Below, piece after piece: positions 35,398 through 44,591 of a stretch of 64,000 bases of DNA. The notes under the pieces were generated by a model, which searched no databases, was not told the DNA's origin, and saw nothing but the letters and a program-made list of their open reading frames with translations. How positions within the stretch are numbered: position 1 is the stretch's first letter; each line of letters begins with the position of its first letter. Source of the stretch: Paracidovorax avenae ATCC 19860 (GTDB taxonomy: Bacteria > Pseudomonadota > Gammaproteobacteria > Burkholderiales > Burkholderiaceae_C). The translations under genes and the position numbers were made by a program. The stretch is taken from positions 4,526,001 through 4,590,000 of the forward strand of contig NC_015138.1 in assembly GCF_000176855.2 (NCBI RefSeq). The letters run 5' to 3'.

Positions 35398-36336
35398 CTA
35401 CAACGGCTTGTCGGTGCCATGGGCCTGCAGGTAGGCCCACAGGGACTCCACCGTTCCCTTGGCGCGCTCCTTGCCCGAGGACTTCTGCCGGTAGGCCCGC
35501 ACTTCCATCGCCATCTGCATGTCCGGCACGCCCTCGCGCACCGCGCTCGCCAGCCGGCGCGAGCGCAGTTCCTTCTTCACCGCGCTGTGGGGCAGGAAGG
35601 CCACGCCGTGACCTTCCAGCGCCATGGCCTTCAGGCCTTCGGCCATGTCGGTCTCGTACACGCGGTCCAGGTGGATGGGGATGCCGGACTGCTTGAGGAT
35701 GAGTTCCGTCACCCGGCCCAGGTAGGCCCCGGGCGCATAGCCCAGATAGGGCAGCGGATGGCCCGGCTCGCCGGGCAGCGCGTAGAGCGGCCGGCCATCG
35801 GCGTCCGCCCGGGCATACGGGGACAGGATCTCCTGCCCCAGCGTGAGCATCTCGTACCGGTCGGAATCCAGCTGCAGCGGCTGCGAGGGGTGGTGGTAGG
35901 CGATCAGCAGGTCGCAGCCCCCTTCCACCAGCCGCAGCACCGCGTCGTGCACGTTCAGGGCGATCAGCCGGCTCTTCACCGGCCCGAACCGGTCGCGCAG
36001 CCCGGAAAGCCAGGCAGGGAAGAAGGTGAAGGCCAGGGTGTGGGGCACGGCGAACTCGACCATGTCCTTGTCGGCGCTGGTGTGCGCCCTCAGCATCGCG
36101 CGGGTGTTCTGCAGCGACTGCAGCATGTCCAGCGCCTCCTCGTACAGGGTCTTGCCCGCCGGAGTGAGCCGGGTGGGGTAGGAACTGCGATCCACCAGAT
36201 CGGTTCCTGCCCAGGCCTCCAGGGCCTGGATGCGCCGCGAGAATGCGGGCTGGGTTACGTGCCGCAGCTGCGCCGACCGGCTGAAGCTGCGTGTCTCCGC
36301 GAGGCTGACAAAGTCCTCGAGCCACTTGGTTTCCAT
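35398..36336 (-). CDS. LysR-family transcriptional regulator
   Basis: A 312-residue regulator. The N-terminal winged helix-turn-helix runs over METKWLEDFVSLAETRSFSRSA and VTQPAFSRRIQALEAWAGTDLVDR. A periplasmic-binding-type effector domain with HTLAFTFFPAWLSGLRDRFG follows, to about residue 300. It is divergent from the TRAP transporter genes with a 190-base gap that should hold both promoters. The simplest reading is that it controls them in response to their substrate. It could also act on the orphan binding protein gene downstream of it. Confidence 0.93.
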   Translation of the reverse strand: METKWLEDFVSLAETRSFSRSAQLRHVTQPAFSRRIQALEAWAGTDLVDRSSYPTRLTPAGKTLYEEALDMLQSLQNTRAMLRAHTSADKDMVEFAVPHTLAFTFFPAWLSGLRDRFGPVKSRLIALNVHDAVLRLVEGGCDLLIAYHHPSQPLQLDSDRYEMLTLGQEILSPYARADADGRPLYALPGEPGHPLPYLGYAPGAYLGRVTELILKQSGIPIHLDRVYETDMAEGLKAMALEGHGVAFLPHSAVKKELRSRRLASAVREGVPDMQMAMEVRAYRQKSSGKERAKGTVESLWAYLQAHGTDKPL

Positions 36337-36526
36337 GGGGCGCCATTATCGGCTCCGCAGCGCCCTCAAGGTCGAGCCTACTTCGGGAAATCCTGCAGCG
36401 GCTTCGCACACATCCGGTTGCACAATGCTCCCCTGCGCCCACCCGGCGCCAAAGACCGTCCAGCCCGGGGCCCACCACGCCGCGGACACCGGACCGCAGC
36501 CGTCCCCCGTCCGTCCGCCGACTCCC

Positions 36527-37078
36527 ATGCCAGCCTCCCTGCCCCCCGGCGCAGAAGCAGACGCTTCCGCCGCATCTCCTGCGTCCACGCCCGCCGCCAC
36601 CGAGCGCTCCCTGCGCTTCGAAGACTGCCTGACCGTGGCCATCATGGCCCTGCTCGCGCTCATCACGTTCGCCAACGTGCTCGTACGCTATTTCACCAAT
36701 TCCTCCTTCGCATGGACCGAGGAGATTTCCGTCTTCCTGATGATCGTGCTGGCGCTGGTGGCGGGCTCGGCCGCGGTGGCGCGGGACCTGCACATCCGCA
36801 TCGAATACTTCGCCGAAGGCGGCTCCGCGGCGCGCCGGCGGCGCCTCGCCCGTTTCGGAGCCCTCTCGGTCGCCGTCCTGTTCGCGGTCATCGCCGTGCT
36901 CAGCGCCCGGGTGACATGGGACGACTGGCGATTCGGCGAGACATCGCCGGGCATCGGGGTGCCGCAGTGGTGGTACTCCATCTGGCTGCCGCTGCTGTCG
37001 GCACTGATCACGCTGCGCGCCATCGGCCTCTTCCGCCGCCAGGGCGCGGCAGCCGGTGCCACGGGTGATCGGCCATGA
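36527..37078 (+). CDS. TRAP transporter small permease (DctQ-like)
   Basis: A 183-residue four-helix membrane protein. The helices span about residues 45-65, 75-95, 120-140 and 150-172, with FANVLVRYFTNSSFAWTEEISVFLMI in the DctQ-typical position. ATG 36527 (MPASLPPG) gives a Pro/Ala-rich cytoplasmic start; an earlier ATG at 36425 is possible and no ribosome site decides. It ends overlapping the large permease by ATGA. Together with DctM and DctP it forms a sodium- or proton-driven importer for an organic acid. Confidence 0.9.
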   Translation: MPASLPPGAEADASAASPASTPAATERSLRFEDCLTVAIMALLALITFANVLVRYFTNSSFAWTEEISVFLMIVLALVAGSAAVARDLHIRIEYFAEGGSAARRRRLARFGALSVAVLFAVIAVLSARVTWDDWRFGETSPGIGVPQWWYSIWLPLLSALITLRAIGLFRRQGAAAGATGDRP

Positions 37079-38373
37079 TCGCGGCGCTTCTTTTCGCTGT
37101 CTTCCTGGGCATGATGGCCGTCGGCGTGCCGATCGGCGCCGCGCTCGGCCTGGCCGGCACGGCCGCCATCGCGATCGCGAATGCCGGGACGCCCTGGTTC
37201 GGGCTGCTGGCGGTGCCGCAGAACTTCTATGCCGGGCTCGGCAAGTACCCGCTGCTCGCGATTCCCATGTTCGTGCTGGTCGGCTCGATCTTCGACCGCT
37301 CCGGGGTGGCGCTGCGGCTCGTGAATTTCGCGGTGGCCATCGTCGGGCGCGGCCCGGGCATGCTGCCGCTGGTGGCCATCGCCGTGGCCATGTTCCTGGG
37401 CGGCATTTCCGGCTCGGGCCCCGCCAACGCGGCCGCCGTGGGCGGGGTGATGATCGCCGCCATGTCGCGCGCGGGCTACCCCGGCTCGTTCTCGGCCAGC
37501 GTGGTCGGCGCGGCCGCGGCCACCGACATCCTGATCCCGCCGTCGGTCGCCTTCATCATCTATTCGGTACTGGTGCCGGGCGCCTCGGTGCCCGCACTGT
37601 TCGCGGCCGGCATGGTGCCCGGCGTGCTGGCCGGCATCGCGTTGATCGTGCCCGCCGTGTGGCTTGCGCGCCGCCACAAGATGGGCGCGCTGGAAGCCTC
37701 GATGCCCCGCCCGCCCTTCTGGAAGAGCCTGCGCGAGGCCTCCTGGGGCCTGGCCGCGCCGGTGCTGATCCTGGGCGGCATGCGCGCCGGCTGGTTCACG
37801 CCTACCGAAGCCGCCGTGGTGGCCGTGTTCTACGGCCTCTTCGTGGGCATGTGCATCCACCGCACCATCCGGTTCCGGGACCTGTACCCCATCCTGCGCG
37901 AGGCAGGCGAGCTCTCTGCCGTGATCCTGCTGGTGGTGTCGCTTGCGGGCATCTTCGCGTTCTCGCTCTCCACGCTCGGTGTGATCGATCCGATCGCCAA
38001 CGCCATCGTGCATTCAGGATTGGGCGAGTACGGCGTGCTCGCACTGCTGATCCTGCTGCTGATCACCGTGGGCATGTTCCTGGACGGCATCTCGATCTTC
38101 CTGATCTTCGTGCCGCTGCTGCTGCCCATCATGCAGCACTACCAGTGGGATCCGGTGTGGTTCGGCGTGATCCTCACACTCAAGGTGGCGCTCGGCCAGT
38201 TCACGCCGCCGCTGGCCGTGAATCTCATGGTGTCGTGCCGCATCGCGGGCGTGCGCATGGAGTCCACCGTCCGCTGGGTGGGCCCCATGCTGCTGGCCAT
38301 GTTCCTCGTGATGGTGGCCGTCATCGCCTTCCCGCAACTGGCCCTCTGGCTGCCGGCGCGCCTGGGCTACTGA
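37075..38373 (+). CDS. TRAP transporter large permease (DctM-like)
   Basis: A 432-residue inner-membrane protein with about twelve helices. Family stretches include IPMFVLVGSIFDRSGVALRL, GGISGSGPANAAAVG and TDILIPPSVAFIIYS, the last being the conserved core near the ion and substrate path. It overlaps DctQ by four bases (ATGA) and is followed by the binding protein 50 bases on. The order Q-M-P is standard. Confidence 0.96.
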   Translation: MIAALLFAVFLGMMAVGVPIGAALGLAGTAAIAIANAGTPWFGLLAVPQNFYAGLGKYPLLAIPMFVLVGSIFDRSGVALRLVNFAVAIVGRGPGMLPLVAIAVAMFLGGISGSGPANAAAVGGVMIAAMSRAGYPGSFSASVVGAAAATDILIPPSVAFIIYSVLVPGASVPALFAAGMVPGVLAGIALIVPAVWLARRHKMGALEASMPRPPFWKSLREASWGLAAPVLILGGMRAGWFTPTEAAVVAVFYGLFVGMCIHRTIRFRDLYPILREAGELSAVILLVVSLAGIFAFSLSTLGVIDPIANAIVHSGLGEYGVLALLILLLITVGMFLDGISIFLIFVPLLLPIMQHYQWDPVWFGVILTLKVALGQFTPPLAVNLMVSCRIAGVRMESTVRWVGPMLLAMFLVMVAVIAFPQLALWLPARLGY

Positions 38374-38423
38374 GGCGCGCGCTTTTCCCTCTTTTGAAAC
38401 CAACGACCCACAGGAGACGATCC

Positions 38424-39452
38424 ATGCAACTGCGCACCTTCCTCGCCACTGCCGTGGCCGCCGCAGCCGCCCTCGCGTTCAGCGCGGCACCGGCCGCCGC
38501 GCAGAACTACAAGAGCGAATACCGCATGTCGCTGGTACTGGGCACCGCCTTCCCATGGGGCAAGGGTGGCGAGATCTGGGCGAACAAGGTGCGCGAGCGC
38601 ACGCAGGGCCGCATCAACATCAAGCTCTATCCGGGCGTCTCTCTCATCCAGGGCGACCAGACCCGCGAGTTCAGCGCGCTGCGCCAGGGCGTGATCGACA
38701 TGGCCGTGGGCTCCACCATCAACTGGTCGCCGCAGGTCAAGGCGCTCAACCTCTTCTCCCTGCCCTTCCTCTTCCCCGACTACGCCTCGGTGGACGCAGT
38801 CACGCAGGGCGAGGTCGGCAAGAGCCTGTTCCAGACGCTCGACAAGGCCGGCGTGGTGCCGCTTGCCTGGGGCGAGAACGGCTACCGCGAGATCTCCAAC
38901 TCCAAGCGCCCCATCAAGTCGCCCGCCGACCTCAAGGGACTGAAGATCCGCGTGGTCGGATCCCCGCTGTTTCTCGACACCTTCACCGCGCTGGGCGCCA
39001 ATCCCACCCAGATGAGCTGGGCCGACGCGCAGCCCGCCATGGCGAGCGGTGCCGTGGACGGGCAGGAGAATCCCGTGTCGGTGTACATGGCGGCCAAGCT
39101 CTACACCGTGGCGCAGAAGTACGTCACCATGTGGGGCTACATGAACGACCCGCTCATCTTCGTGGTGAACAAGGACATCTGGAACTCCTGGACATCCGCG
39201 GACCGCGAGATCGTTCGCCAGGCCGCCATCGACGCCGGGAAGGAACAGATCGCCATCGCGCGCAAGGGCATGGTCGAGGCCGACAAGCCCCTGCTCAAGG
39301 AGATCGCCGGCCACGGTGTCACCGTCACGCAGCTCACGCCGGAGGAGCGGCAGGCCTTCGTGCAGGCCACCCGCCCGGTCTTTGACAAGTGGAAGGGGCA
39401 GATCGGCGCGGACCTCGTGAACGCGGCGGAAAAGGCGGTGGCGAAGAAGTAG
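38424..39452 (+). CDS. TRAP transporter substrate-binding protein (DctP-like)
   Basis: A 342-residue periplasmic protein with an Ala-rich signal peptide ending AAAQNY. LKIRVVGSPLFLDTFTALGANPTQMSWAD carries the conserved Arg that pairs with the ligand carboxylate in DctP proteins, and GAVDGQENPVSVYMAAKLYT is also typical. A CAGGAGACGATCC ribosome site precedes the ATG. The ligand is presumably a carboxylate but cannot be named. It converges on the ABC exporter gene, with a short imperfect hairpin in the 16-base gap. Confidence 0.95.
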   Translation: MQLRTFLATAVAAAAALAFSAAPAAAQNYKSEYRMSLVLGTAFPWGKGGEIWANKVRERTQGRINIKLYPGVSLIQGDQTREFSALRQGVIDMAVGSTINWSPQVKALNLFSLPFLFPDYASVDAVTQGEVGKSLFQTLDKAGVVPLAWGENGYREISNSKRPIKSPADLKGLKIRVVGSPLFLDTFTALGANPTQMSWADAQPAMASGAVDGQENPVSVYMAAKLYTVAQKYVTMWGYMNDPLIFVVNKDIWNSWTSADREIVRQAAIDAGKEQIAIARKGMVEADKPLLKEIAGHGVTVTQLTPEERQAFVQATRPVFDKWKGQIGADLVNAAEKAVAKK

Positions 39453-39468
39453 CGCTTCCCGGAAGGCG

Positions 39469-41289
39469 TCACTCTTCGCGCGACTGCTGGCGCCACATGT
39501 CCGCGTAGCGTCCCCCGAGCGCCAGCAGTTGCATATGCGTGCCGCGCTCGACGATCCGGCCCGCATCCATGACCAGGATCTCGTGCGCATCCACCACGGT
39601 CGAGAGGCGGTGGGCGACAAGCAGCACCGTCTTGCCCTGGGCGGCGCTGCGCAGTTCGGCCTGTATCGCCCGCTCGTTGGCCGTATCGAGCGCAGAGGTG
39701 GCCTCGTCGAACACGAGGATGGGCGGGTTCTTGAGCAGCGTACGGGCAATGGCCACGCGCTGCTTTTCGCCCCCGGACAGCTTCAGCCCCCGCTCGCCCA
39801 CCTGCGTGCCGTAGCCCGCCGGCAGCCCCGCGATGAAATCGTGGATGCGTGCGGCGCGCGCCGCGGCCTCGATCTCCGCCTGCGAGGCCCCCGGCCTGCC
39901 GTAGGCGATGTTGTAGGCGATGGTTTCGTTGAACAGCACCGTGTCCTGCGGCACGGCCCCCACGGCGCGCCGCAGGCTGTCCTGCGTGACCTCCCGGATG
40001 TCCTGCCCGTCGATCGTGATGCGCCCGGCCTGCACGTCGTAGAACCGGAACAGCAGCCGTGCGAGCGTGGACTTGCCCGATCCCGAGGGCCCGACCACCG
40101 CCACCGTGCGGCCGGGAGGGATCTCGAAATCGACCCCATGCAGAATGGTGCGCGCAGGCTCATAGGCGAAATGCACGCCTTCGAACCGCACCGACGGCGC
40201 AGAGCCGCCCAGTGACAGCGGCAGCGCCTGCGGCGCGTCCCGCACTTCCTGCTCCCGGTCCATGAGCGTGAACATCTTGTCCAGATCGGTCAGGCTCTGC
40301 TTGATCTCGCGGTAGATCACGCCCAGGAAGTTGAGGGGAACGTAGAGCTGGATCATGAAGGCGTTCACCATCACCAGGTCCCCCAGCGTCATGCGTCCGT
40401 CGGCCACGCCCTGCGCAGCGCGCCACAGCATGGCGACCAGGGCCGTGGCGATGATGAGCTGCTGCCCCGCGTTGAGCAGCGACAGCGACGTCTGGCTCTT
40501 CAGGCGCGCGTGCCGCAGTTGCTCCAGGCTCTCGTCGTAGCGGCGCACTTCGAAAGGCTCGTTGTTGAAGTACTTGACGGTCTCATAGTTCAGCAGCGAA
40601 TCCACGGCCTTGGTGTGGGCCGCGGAGTCGAAGGCGTTCGCCTCGCGGCGAAAGCGCGTGCGCCACTCGGTGAGCATCACGGTGAACAGGATGTAGCAGG
40701 CCAGCGCGGCCAGCGTGATCCAGGCAAAGGCCGGATCGAACTTTCCCCCGAGCACCGCCAGGACCAGGAACACCTCGATCAGCGTGGCCCCGATATTGAA
40801 GAGCGTGAAGGAGATCAGCGATTCGATGCCCCGCACCCCGCGCTCGATGTCGCGCGTCATCCCCCCGGTCTGCCGCTCCAGGTGGAAGCGCAGGCTGAGC
40901 GCGTGCAGGTGCTCGAAGGTCTGCAACGCGATGCGGCGCGCAGCGCCCTGCGTGGCCTTGGCAAAGACGAGTTCGCGCAGCTCGGTGAAGACCGAGGTGC
41001 TCAGCCGCAGCAGCCCGTAGGCCGCCAGCAGCCCTGCGGGAACCACCACCAGCGCGGCGGCGGAACCCGGCACGGGAGCCATGGCGTCCACGATGCGCTT
41101 GAGCAGCAGCGGCACGCCGACGTTCGCGAGTTTGGCGCCGATGACGAACACGAGCGCGGCCATCACCCGCCAGCGGTAGTGCAGCAGGTAGGGGATCAGG
41201 CGGGCGATCGTGGCGCGGTCGCTGCGGGCGGCTGCGGGAGCGGCCGCAGGAGGGGGGGAGGCAGTGGATGGGTCGCCGTGGGGGCGCAT
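39469..41289 (-). CDS. ABC exporter, fused membrane and ATPase domains (ATM1-like)
   Basis: A 606-residue half transporter. Six helices span about residues 25-330. Features of the mitochondrial ATM1/heavy-metal group are LHLERQTGGMTRDIERGVRG-like segments and the KAVDSLLNYETVKYFNNE motif. The ATPase has Walker [10 protein letters not shown], the LSGGEKQRVAIART signature and Walker B ILVFDEATSALD. ATM1-like exporters move glutathione-linked sulfur or metal conjugates, and the YFNNE motif supports that group. It acts as a homodimer. The start at 41289 faces the divergent thioesterase gene, leaving about 45 bases for two promoters. Confidence 0.9.
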   Translation of the reverse strand: MRPHGDPSTASPPPAAAPAAARSDRATIARLIPYLLHYRWRVMAALVFVIGAKLANVGVPLLLKRIVDAMAPVPGSAAALVVVPAGLLAAYGLLRLSTSVFTELRELVFAKATQGAARRIALQTFEHLHALSLRFHLERQTGGMTRDIERGVRGIESLISFTLFNIGATLIEVFLVLAVLGGKFDPAFAWITLAALACYILFTVMLTEWRTRFRREANAFDSAAHTKAVDSLLNYETVKYFNNEPFEVRRYDESLEQLRHARLKSQTSLSLLNAGQQLIIATALVAMLWRAAQGVADGRMTLGDLVMVNAFMIQLYVPLNFLGVIYREIKQSLTDLDKMFTLMDREQEVRDAPQALPLSLGGSAPSVRFEGVHFAYEPARTILHGVDFEIPPGRTVAVVGPSGSGKSTLARLLFRFYDVQAGRITIDGQDIREVTQDSLRRAVGAVPQDTVLFNETIAYNIAYGRPGASQAEIEAAARAARIHDFIAGLPAGYGTQVGERGLKLSGGEKQRVAIARTLLKNPPILVFDEATSALDTANERAIQAELRSAAQGKTVLLVAHRLSTVVDAHEILVMDAGRIVERGTHMQLLALGGRYADMWRQQSREE

Positions 41290-41334
41290 GGGGGACAATC
41301 CCGGTCGTTGTTTGTTCTTACCCGGATTGTGCCC

Positions 41335-41799
41335 ATGACCTCCACCCTGCCCCCGCAAAGCGCCCTGCCCACCGACAAGGAGCTGGTGCTGAAAGTGATC
41401 CCCATGCCCGCGGATTGCAATGCCAACGGGGATATCTTCGGCGGATGGGTGATGGCCCAGGTGGACCTGGCGGGCTCCGTGCTGCCCGCGCGCCACGTGC
41501 AAGGGCGCATGGCGACCGTGGCGGTCAACGAGTTCGTCTTCAAGCAGCCCGTGCGGGTGGGAGACATCCTCTCGTTCTTTTCCTCCATCACGCGGATCGG
41601 CCGCACGTCGGTAACCGTGGAGGTGGAGGTGTATGCCGAGCGCTTCGCGGCGCAGGGCCGCTACGTGAAGGTGACGGAGGCGCGGCTCACCTACGTCGCC
41701 ATCGATGCGTCAGGCAAGCCGCGGCCCGTGCCGCGGCCTGCGGGAGAAGAGGCAGGCGATGCCGGCACCGCAGCGGATGCCGCGACCGGAGCCCGCTGA
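41335..41799 (+). CDS. Acyl-CoA thioesterase, YciA-like hotdog protein
   Basis: A 154-residue single-hotdog enzyme. ADCNANGDIFGGWVMAQVDLAG carries the catalytic Asp region of the YciA/BACH family. TVAVNEFVFKQPVRVGDILSF and VTVEVEVYAER follow in the usual order. It hydrolyses acyl-CoA esters. The C-terminal tail (about 25 residues) is Ala/Gly-rich and not conserved. The start at 41335 fits the family N-terminus (a much longer in-frame extension lies antisense to the exporter gene and is rejected). Single gene. Confidence 0.92.
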   Translation: MTSTLPPQSALPTDKELVLKVIPMPADCNANGDIFGGWVMAQVDLAGSVLPARHVQGRMATVAVNEFVFKQPVRVGDILSFFSSITRIGRTSVTVEVEVYAERFAAQGRYVKVTEARLTYVAIDASGKPRPVPRPAGEEAGDAGTAADAATGAR

Positions 41800-41895
41800 A
41801 CTGCCGGGACGCGCCATGCTGCGGGCCGTGCCCCGCAGCGGCGGTGCCCCATGCGGGCGGCGGCGGCCCTTGGCCGGGAGCCGCTGCGAGAAGGC

Positions 41896-42456
41896 TCAGG
41901 CTGCCAGCTGCTGGGCCTCGCTGCGGGAAACATTCGCCGCGGCGTGATTCTGGGACCGCACCGAGCCCACCGTGCCGGCTTCGATCTCGCCCGCCAGCTG
42001 GCCGCCCTCCTCGATCACCACCTTGCCGTAGCGGATCTTGCCGTTGACCTTGCCGGTGCTGTAGATGACGAGCTTCTGCCGGACGGTGAGCGTGCCGTCG
42101 AACTCCCCGTGGATTTCGGCAATGTCGATCTCGGCCGAACCCCGGAAGGCACCCTGCTCCGCGATCTGGATCACCCGGGAATCCATGGTGGCCTCTACCG
42201 TTCCCTCGACGACGAGCGTGTCGCAGTCGGTGATCTCCACGCCCTTGAGCTTGATGTTCGGGCCGACGGTGAGCTTGCTGCCCGCGCCTTCCGAGGGCAC
42301 GCTGGCCGCGGGCTTCTGGGCCGCGGGCTGGGCGGTGGTGGCTGCGGATGCGGCACTGTTCACCGCGCTGCCGGAACCGCCGAGCACCGAAGAGGGTGGG
42401 CGGGGCTGGAAGGACTCGGTTTCACGCTTGCCGAAGAAGGGGTTTTGCACGGCCAT
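41896..42456 (-). CDS. Bactofilin, second copy
   Basis: A 186-residue bactofilin. A flexible Ser/Ala/Pro-rich N-terminus runs to about residue 58, then the beta-helix core runs from LTVGPNIKLKGVEITDCDTLVVEGTV to IEEGGQLAGEIEAG, followed by a short tail. The N-terminal FFGKRETESF segment resembles a membrane-targeting or interaction motif. AAGGAGATCTG gives a good ribosome site. It is longer than the copy at 12077-12478 and not linked to a DUF6776 gene, so the two probably serve different positions in the cell. Monocistronic. Confidence 0.92.
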   Translation of the reverse strand: MAVQNPFFGKRETESFQPRPPSSVLGGSGSAVNSAASAATTAQPAAQKPAASVPSEGAGSKLTVGPNIKLKGVEITDCDTLVVEGTVEATMDSRVIQIAEQGAFRGSAEIDIAEIHGEFDGTLTVRQKLVIYSTGKVNGKIRYGKVVIEEGGQLAGEIEAGTVGSVRSQNHAAANVSRSEAQQLAA

Positions 42457-42658
42457 CAGATCTCCTTGGAAAAAGTCTGTCCGATGCTAGGAGGCCTCCC
42501 CCGGCAAAAATCCACGCGTTACGCAAGAACGGTAACCAAACCCTTCGATCGTTGCATGCACTTGCAGGGCTTGCAGCGTCATACAGCACCGCGCCGCTGC
42601 GTAGGCAGGAATCGCTCCCATGCGTCGGACTGCAGCCGGCGTGCTCGCGCCGCCCGGC

Positions 42659-43684
42659 TCAGCGCTGGAGGCCCGATCGGCGCACCACGGGCACCCACTG
42701 CGCCCTGTAGGCCGCGAGCATCTGCAACGTCTGCTCGCGGGACAGGGCCACGGGCACCATGTCCGCGCCGATGAACCGCGCCTGTACGGCCTTGTCCCCC
42801 ATGGCCTGGAAAACCGCATCGGCAATCCGCCGTGCGCGCGTCGCCGGCAGCCATGCGGGCGCGTAGAGCGCATTCCAGCCCTGGGCGGACAACGCGAGGC
42901 CGGCCTCCTTGAAGGTGGGCACGGTGGGCAGCGTCGGCGCGCGCTGGTCGTCGGACATCGCCAGTATGCGCAGCTTGCCCGCCTGGTGCAGTGGCTCCAG
43001 CGCGTCCAGCGTATCGATGGCCATCGGAACATGGCCATCCATCAGGTCGTCGAGCAGCGGGCCGGAGCCTCCGTAGCCCACCACGGGCAGCGTCAGGCCG
43101 AGCTGCTCGGCCAGCATGAGCGCGAAGAAATGGGGCAGGCTGCCGGTGGCCGGGATACCGGCGGACAGCTTGTCGCGGTGGGCCAGCATCCAGGCATGCA
43201 GGTGGGAGAAATCGCGCACCGGAACGCCCGTCCCTACGGCCACGCCGAACGCATAGCGGGTGATCTGCGCGAGCGCCACATAGTCCTTGGCAGGATCGTA
43301 GCCGTTGTCCTTGAAGACCAGCGGAGCGACCAGCATGGTGGCCGGATTGGCGAGCACCGCCACGTTCTGGCCGGTATTCTCGCGGTGCAGTTGCTGCAAT
43401 GCGAGCCGGCCTCCGGCGCCAGCGCGGTTGTCCACGGCCACCGGCACGCCGAGGCGGGGCACGAGGGCATCAGCCAGCAGCCGGGCCGCGCGGTCGGAAG
43501 AGCCCCCGGGCGGATACGGCACCACCAGCCTCAGCGCGCCCCCTTCCAGGGGCCCTCCCGGGGCCTGGGACCATGCCGCCACCCACGCCACGGCCGAGGT
43601 TCCTGCCACGAGGCCTCGGCAAAGCCATGTACGGCGATCAAGGGCCAGGGAGTTAGCGGAAGAAGTACGGAACGTACGAGTCAT
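42659..43684 (-). CDS. Bug-family tripartite tricarboxylate transporter binding protein (orphan, second copy)
   Basis: A 341-residue binding protein. A twin-arginine-like signal (LDRRTWLCRGLVAG) is followed by LRLVVPYPPGGSSDRAARLLAD, VDNRAGAGGRLALQQL, and SAGIPATGSLPHFFALMLAEQLGL. In the usual HVPYKG position it has VVGYGGSGPLLDDL, so the ligand site differs from the first Bug protein in the window. No tctAB genes are near. The 202-base gap to the bactofilin gene downstream shows nothing recognisable. Confidence 0.92.
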   Translation of the reverse strand: MTRTFRTSSANSLALDRRTWLCRGLVAGTSAVAWVAAWSQAPGGPLEGGALRLVVPYPPGGSSDRAARLLADALVPRLGVPVAVDNRAGAGGRLALQQLHRENTGQNVAVLANPATMLVAPLVFKDNGYDPAKDYVALAQITRYAFGVAVGTGVPVRDFSHLHAWMLAHRDKLSAGIPATGSLPHFFALMLAEQLGLTLPVVGYGGSGPLLDDLMDGHVPMAIDTLDALEPLHQAGKLRILAMSDDQRAPTLPTVPTFKEAGLALSAQGWNALYAPAWLPATRARRIADAVFQAMGDKAVQARFIGADMVPVALSREQTLQMLAAYRAQWVPVVRRSGLQR

Positions 43685-43801
43685 GCCGGCAGCATCCGTC
43701 CAAGGAGATGTTGCCGAATGTAGCGCCGACCAGCCGACTTCGGCAGGTATCGTTGCCCCGGGAATACACCAGCGTCCGCCGGAGCGGGCGCCCCACCGTG
43801 G

Positions 43802-44575
43802 TCAGCTGGCGCTGAAGTCGGGCCGGCGCTTCTGCATGAACGCCGTGAAGGCTTCGCGGGCCGCCGGTTCCTGCAGCATGCGGCCGAAAACGGCTCCCTC
43901 CTCGGCAATCCGCTCGAGCAGGGGCGCCGTCTGGTCCCTCTTCATGAGGCGCTTGGTCTCGATCAGGGATGACAGCGGCTTGGCCGCGAGCTTGCGCGCC
44001 TGCGTCTGGGCCACCATGTTGCATTCCGTCGGAGGAACGACGCGGTTCACCAGGCCCACCTCGAGAGCGGCCTCGGCCATGAAGGGCTCGCCCAGCAACA
44101 GCGCTTCGGCGGCGCGGTGGTATCCCATCATGCGGGGCACCAGCAGGCTGGAGCCGGCCTCGGGACACAGGCCCAGGTTCACGAACGGCATGGAAAACGC
44201 CGCGTTGTCCCCCGCATAGACCAGGTCGCAGTGCAGCAGCATGGTGGTGCCGATGCCCACCGCCGGGCCGCACACGGCCGCCACCACCGGCTTCGGGAAC
44301 GTGGCGATCGCCCGCAGGAACCGGAACACCGGGGATTCCTGCGTGGATGGAGGGCTGTTGAGGAAATCCCCGATGTCGTTGCCTGCACTGAAGATGGCCA
44401 CATCGCCCTGCAGCACCACCACGCGCACGGCGGCATCCTCGGCTGCGGCATCGAAGGCATCCGCCAGCGCGGCGTACATGACCCGCGTGATGGAGTTCTT
44501 CTTCTCCACCCGGTTGAAGGTGATGGTCATCACACCGGCTTCGGTATGTGTGAGGATGTCCTGGGGTTCGCTCAT
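43802..44575 (-). CDS. Enoyl-CoA hydratase/isomerase family protein
   Basis: A 257-residue crotonase-fold enzyme. The oxyanion-hole stretches are AIFSAGNDIGDF and CGPAVGIGTTMLLHCDLVYA, followed by FVNLGLCPEAGSSLLVPRM, which carries a likely catalytic Glu. It is the last gene of the beta-oxidation operon, 16 bases after the thioesterase gene. It could act as a delta-3,delta-2-enoyl-CoA isomerase for unsaturated chains, since hydratase function is already present in the FadB-like protein. ATG 44575 is chosen for family length. Confidence 0.9.
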   Translation of the reverse strand: MSEPQDILTHTEAGVMTITFNRVEKKNSITRVMYAALADAFDAAAEDAAVRVVVLQGDVAIFSAGNDIGDFLNSPPSTQESPVFRFLRAIATFPKPVVAAVCGPAVGIGTTMLLHCDLVYAGDNAAFSMPFVNLGLCPEAGSSLLVPRMMGYHRAAEALLLGEPFMAEAALEVGLVNRVVPPTECNMVAQTQARKLAAKPLSSLIETKRLMKRDQTAPLLERIAEEGAVFGRMLQEPAAREAFTAFMQKRRPDFSAS

Positions 44576-44591
44576 CGGATGCTCCTGCGCT

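Noticed and set aside
42457..42658. Possible small gene or RNA in the 202-base gap
   Set aside because: No good ribosome site with a coding-like frame and no convincing hairpin or terminator.
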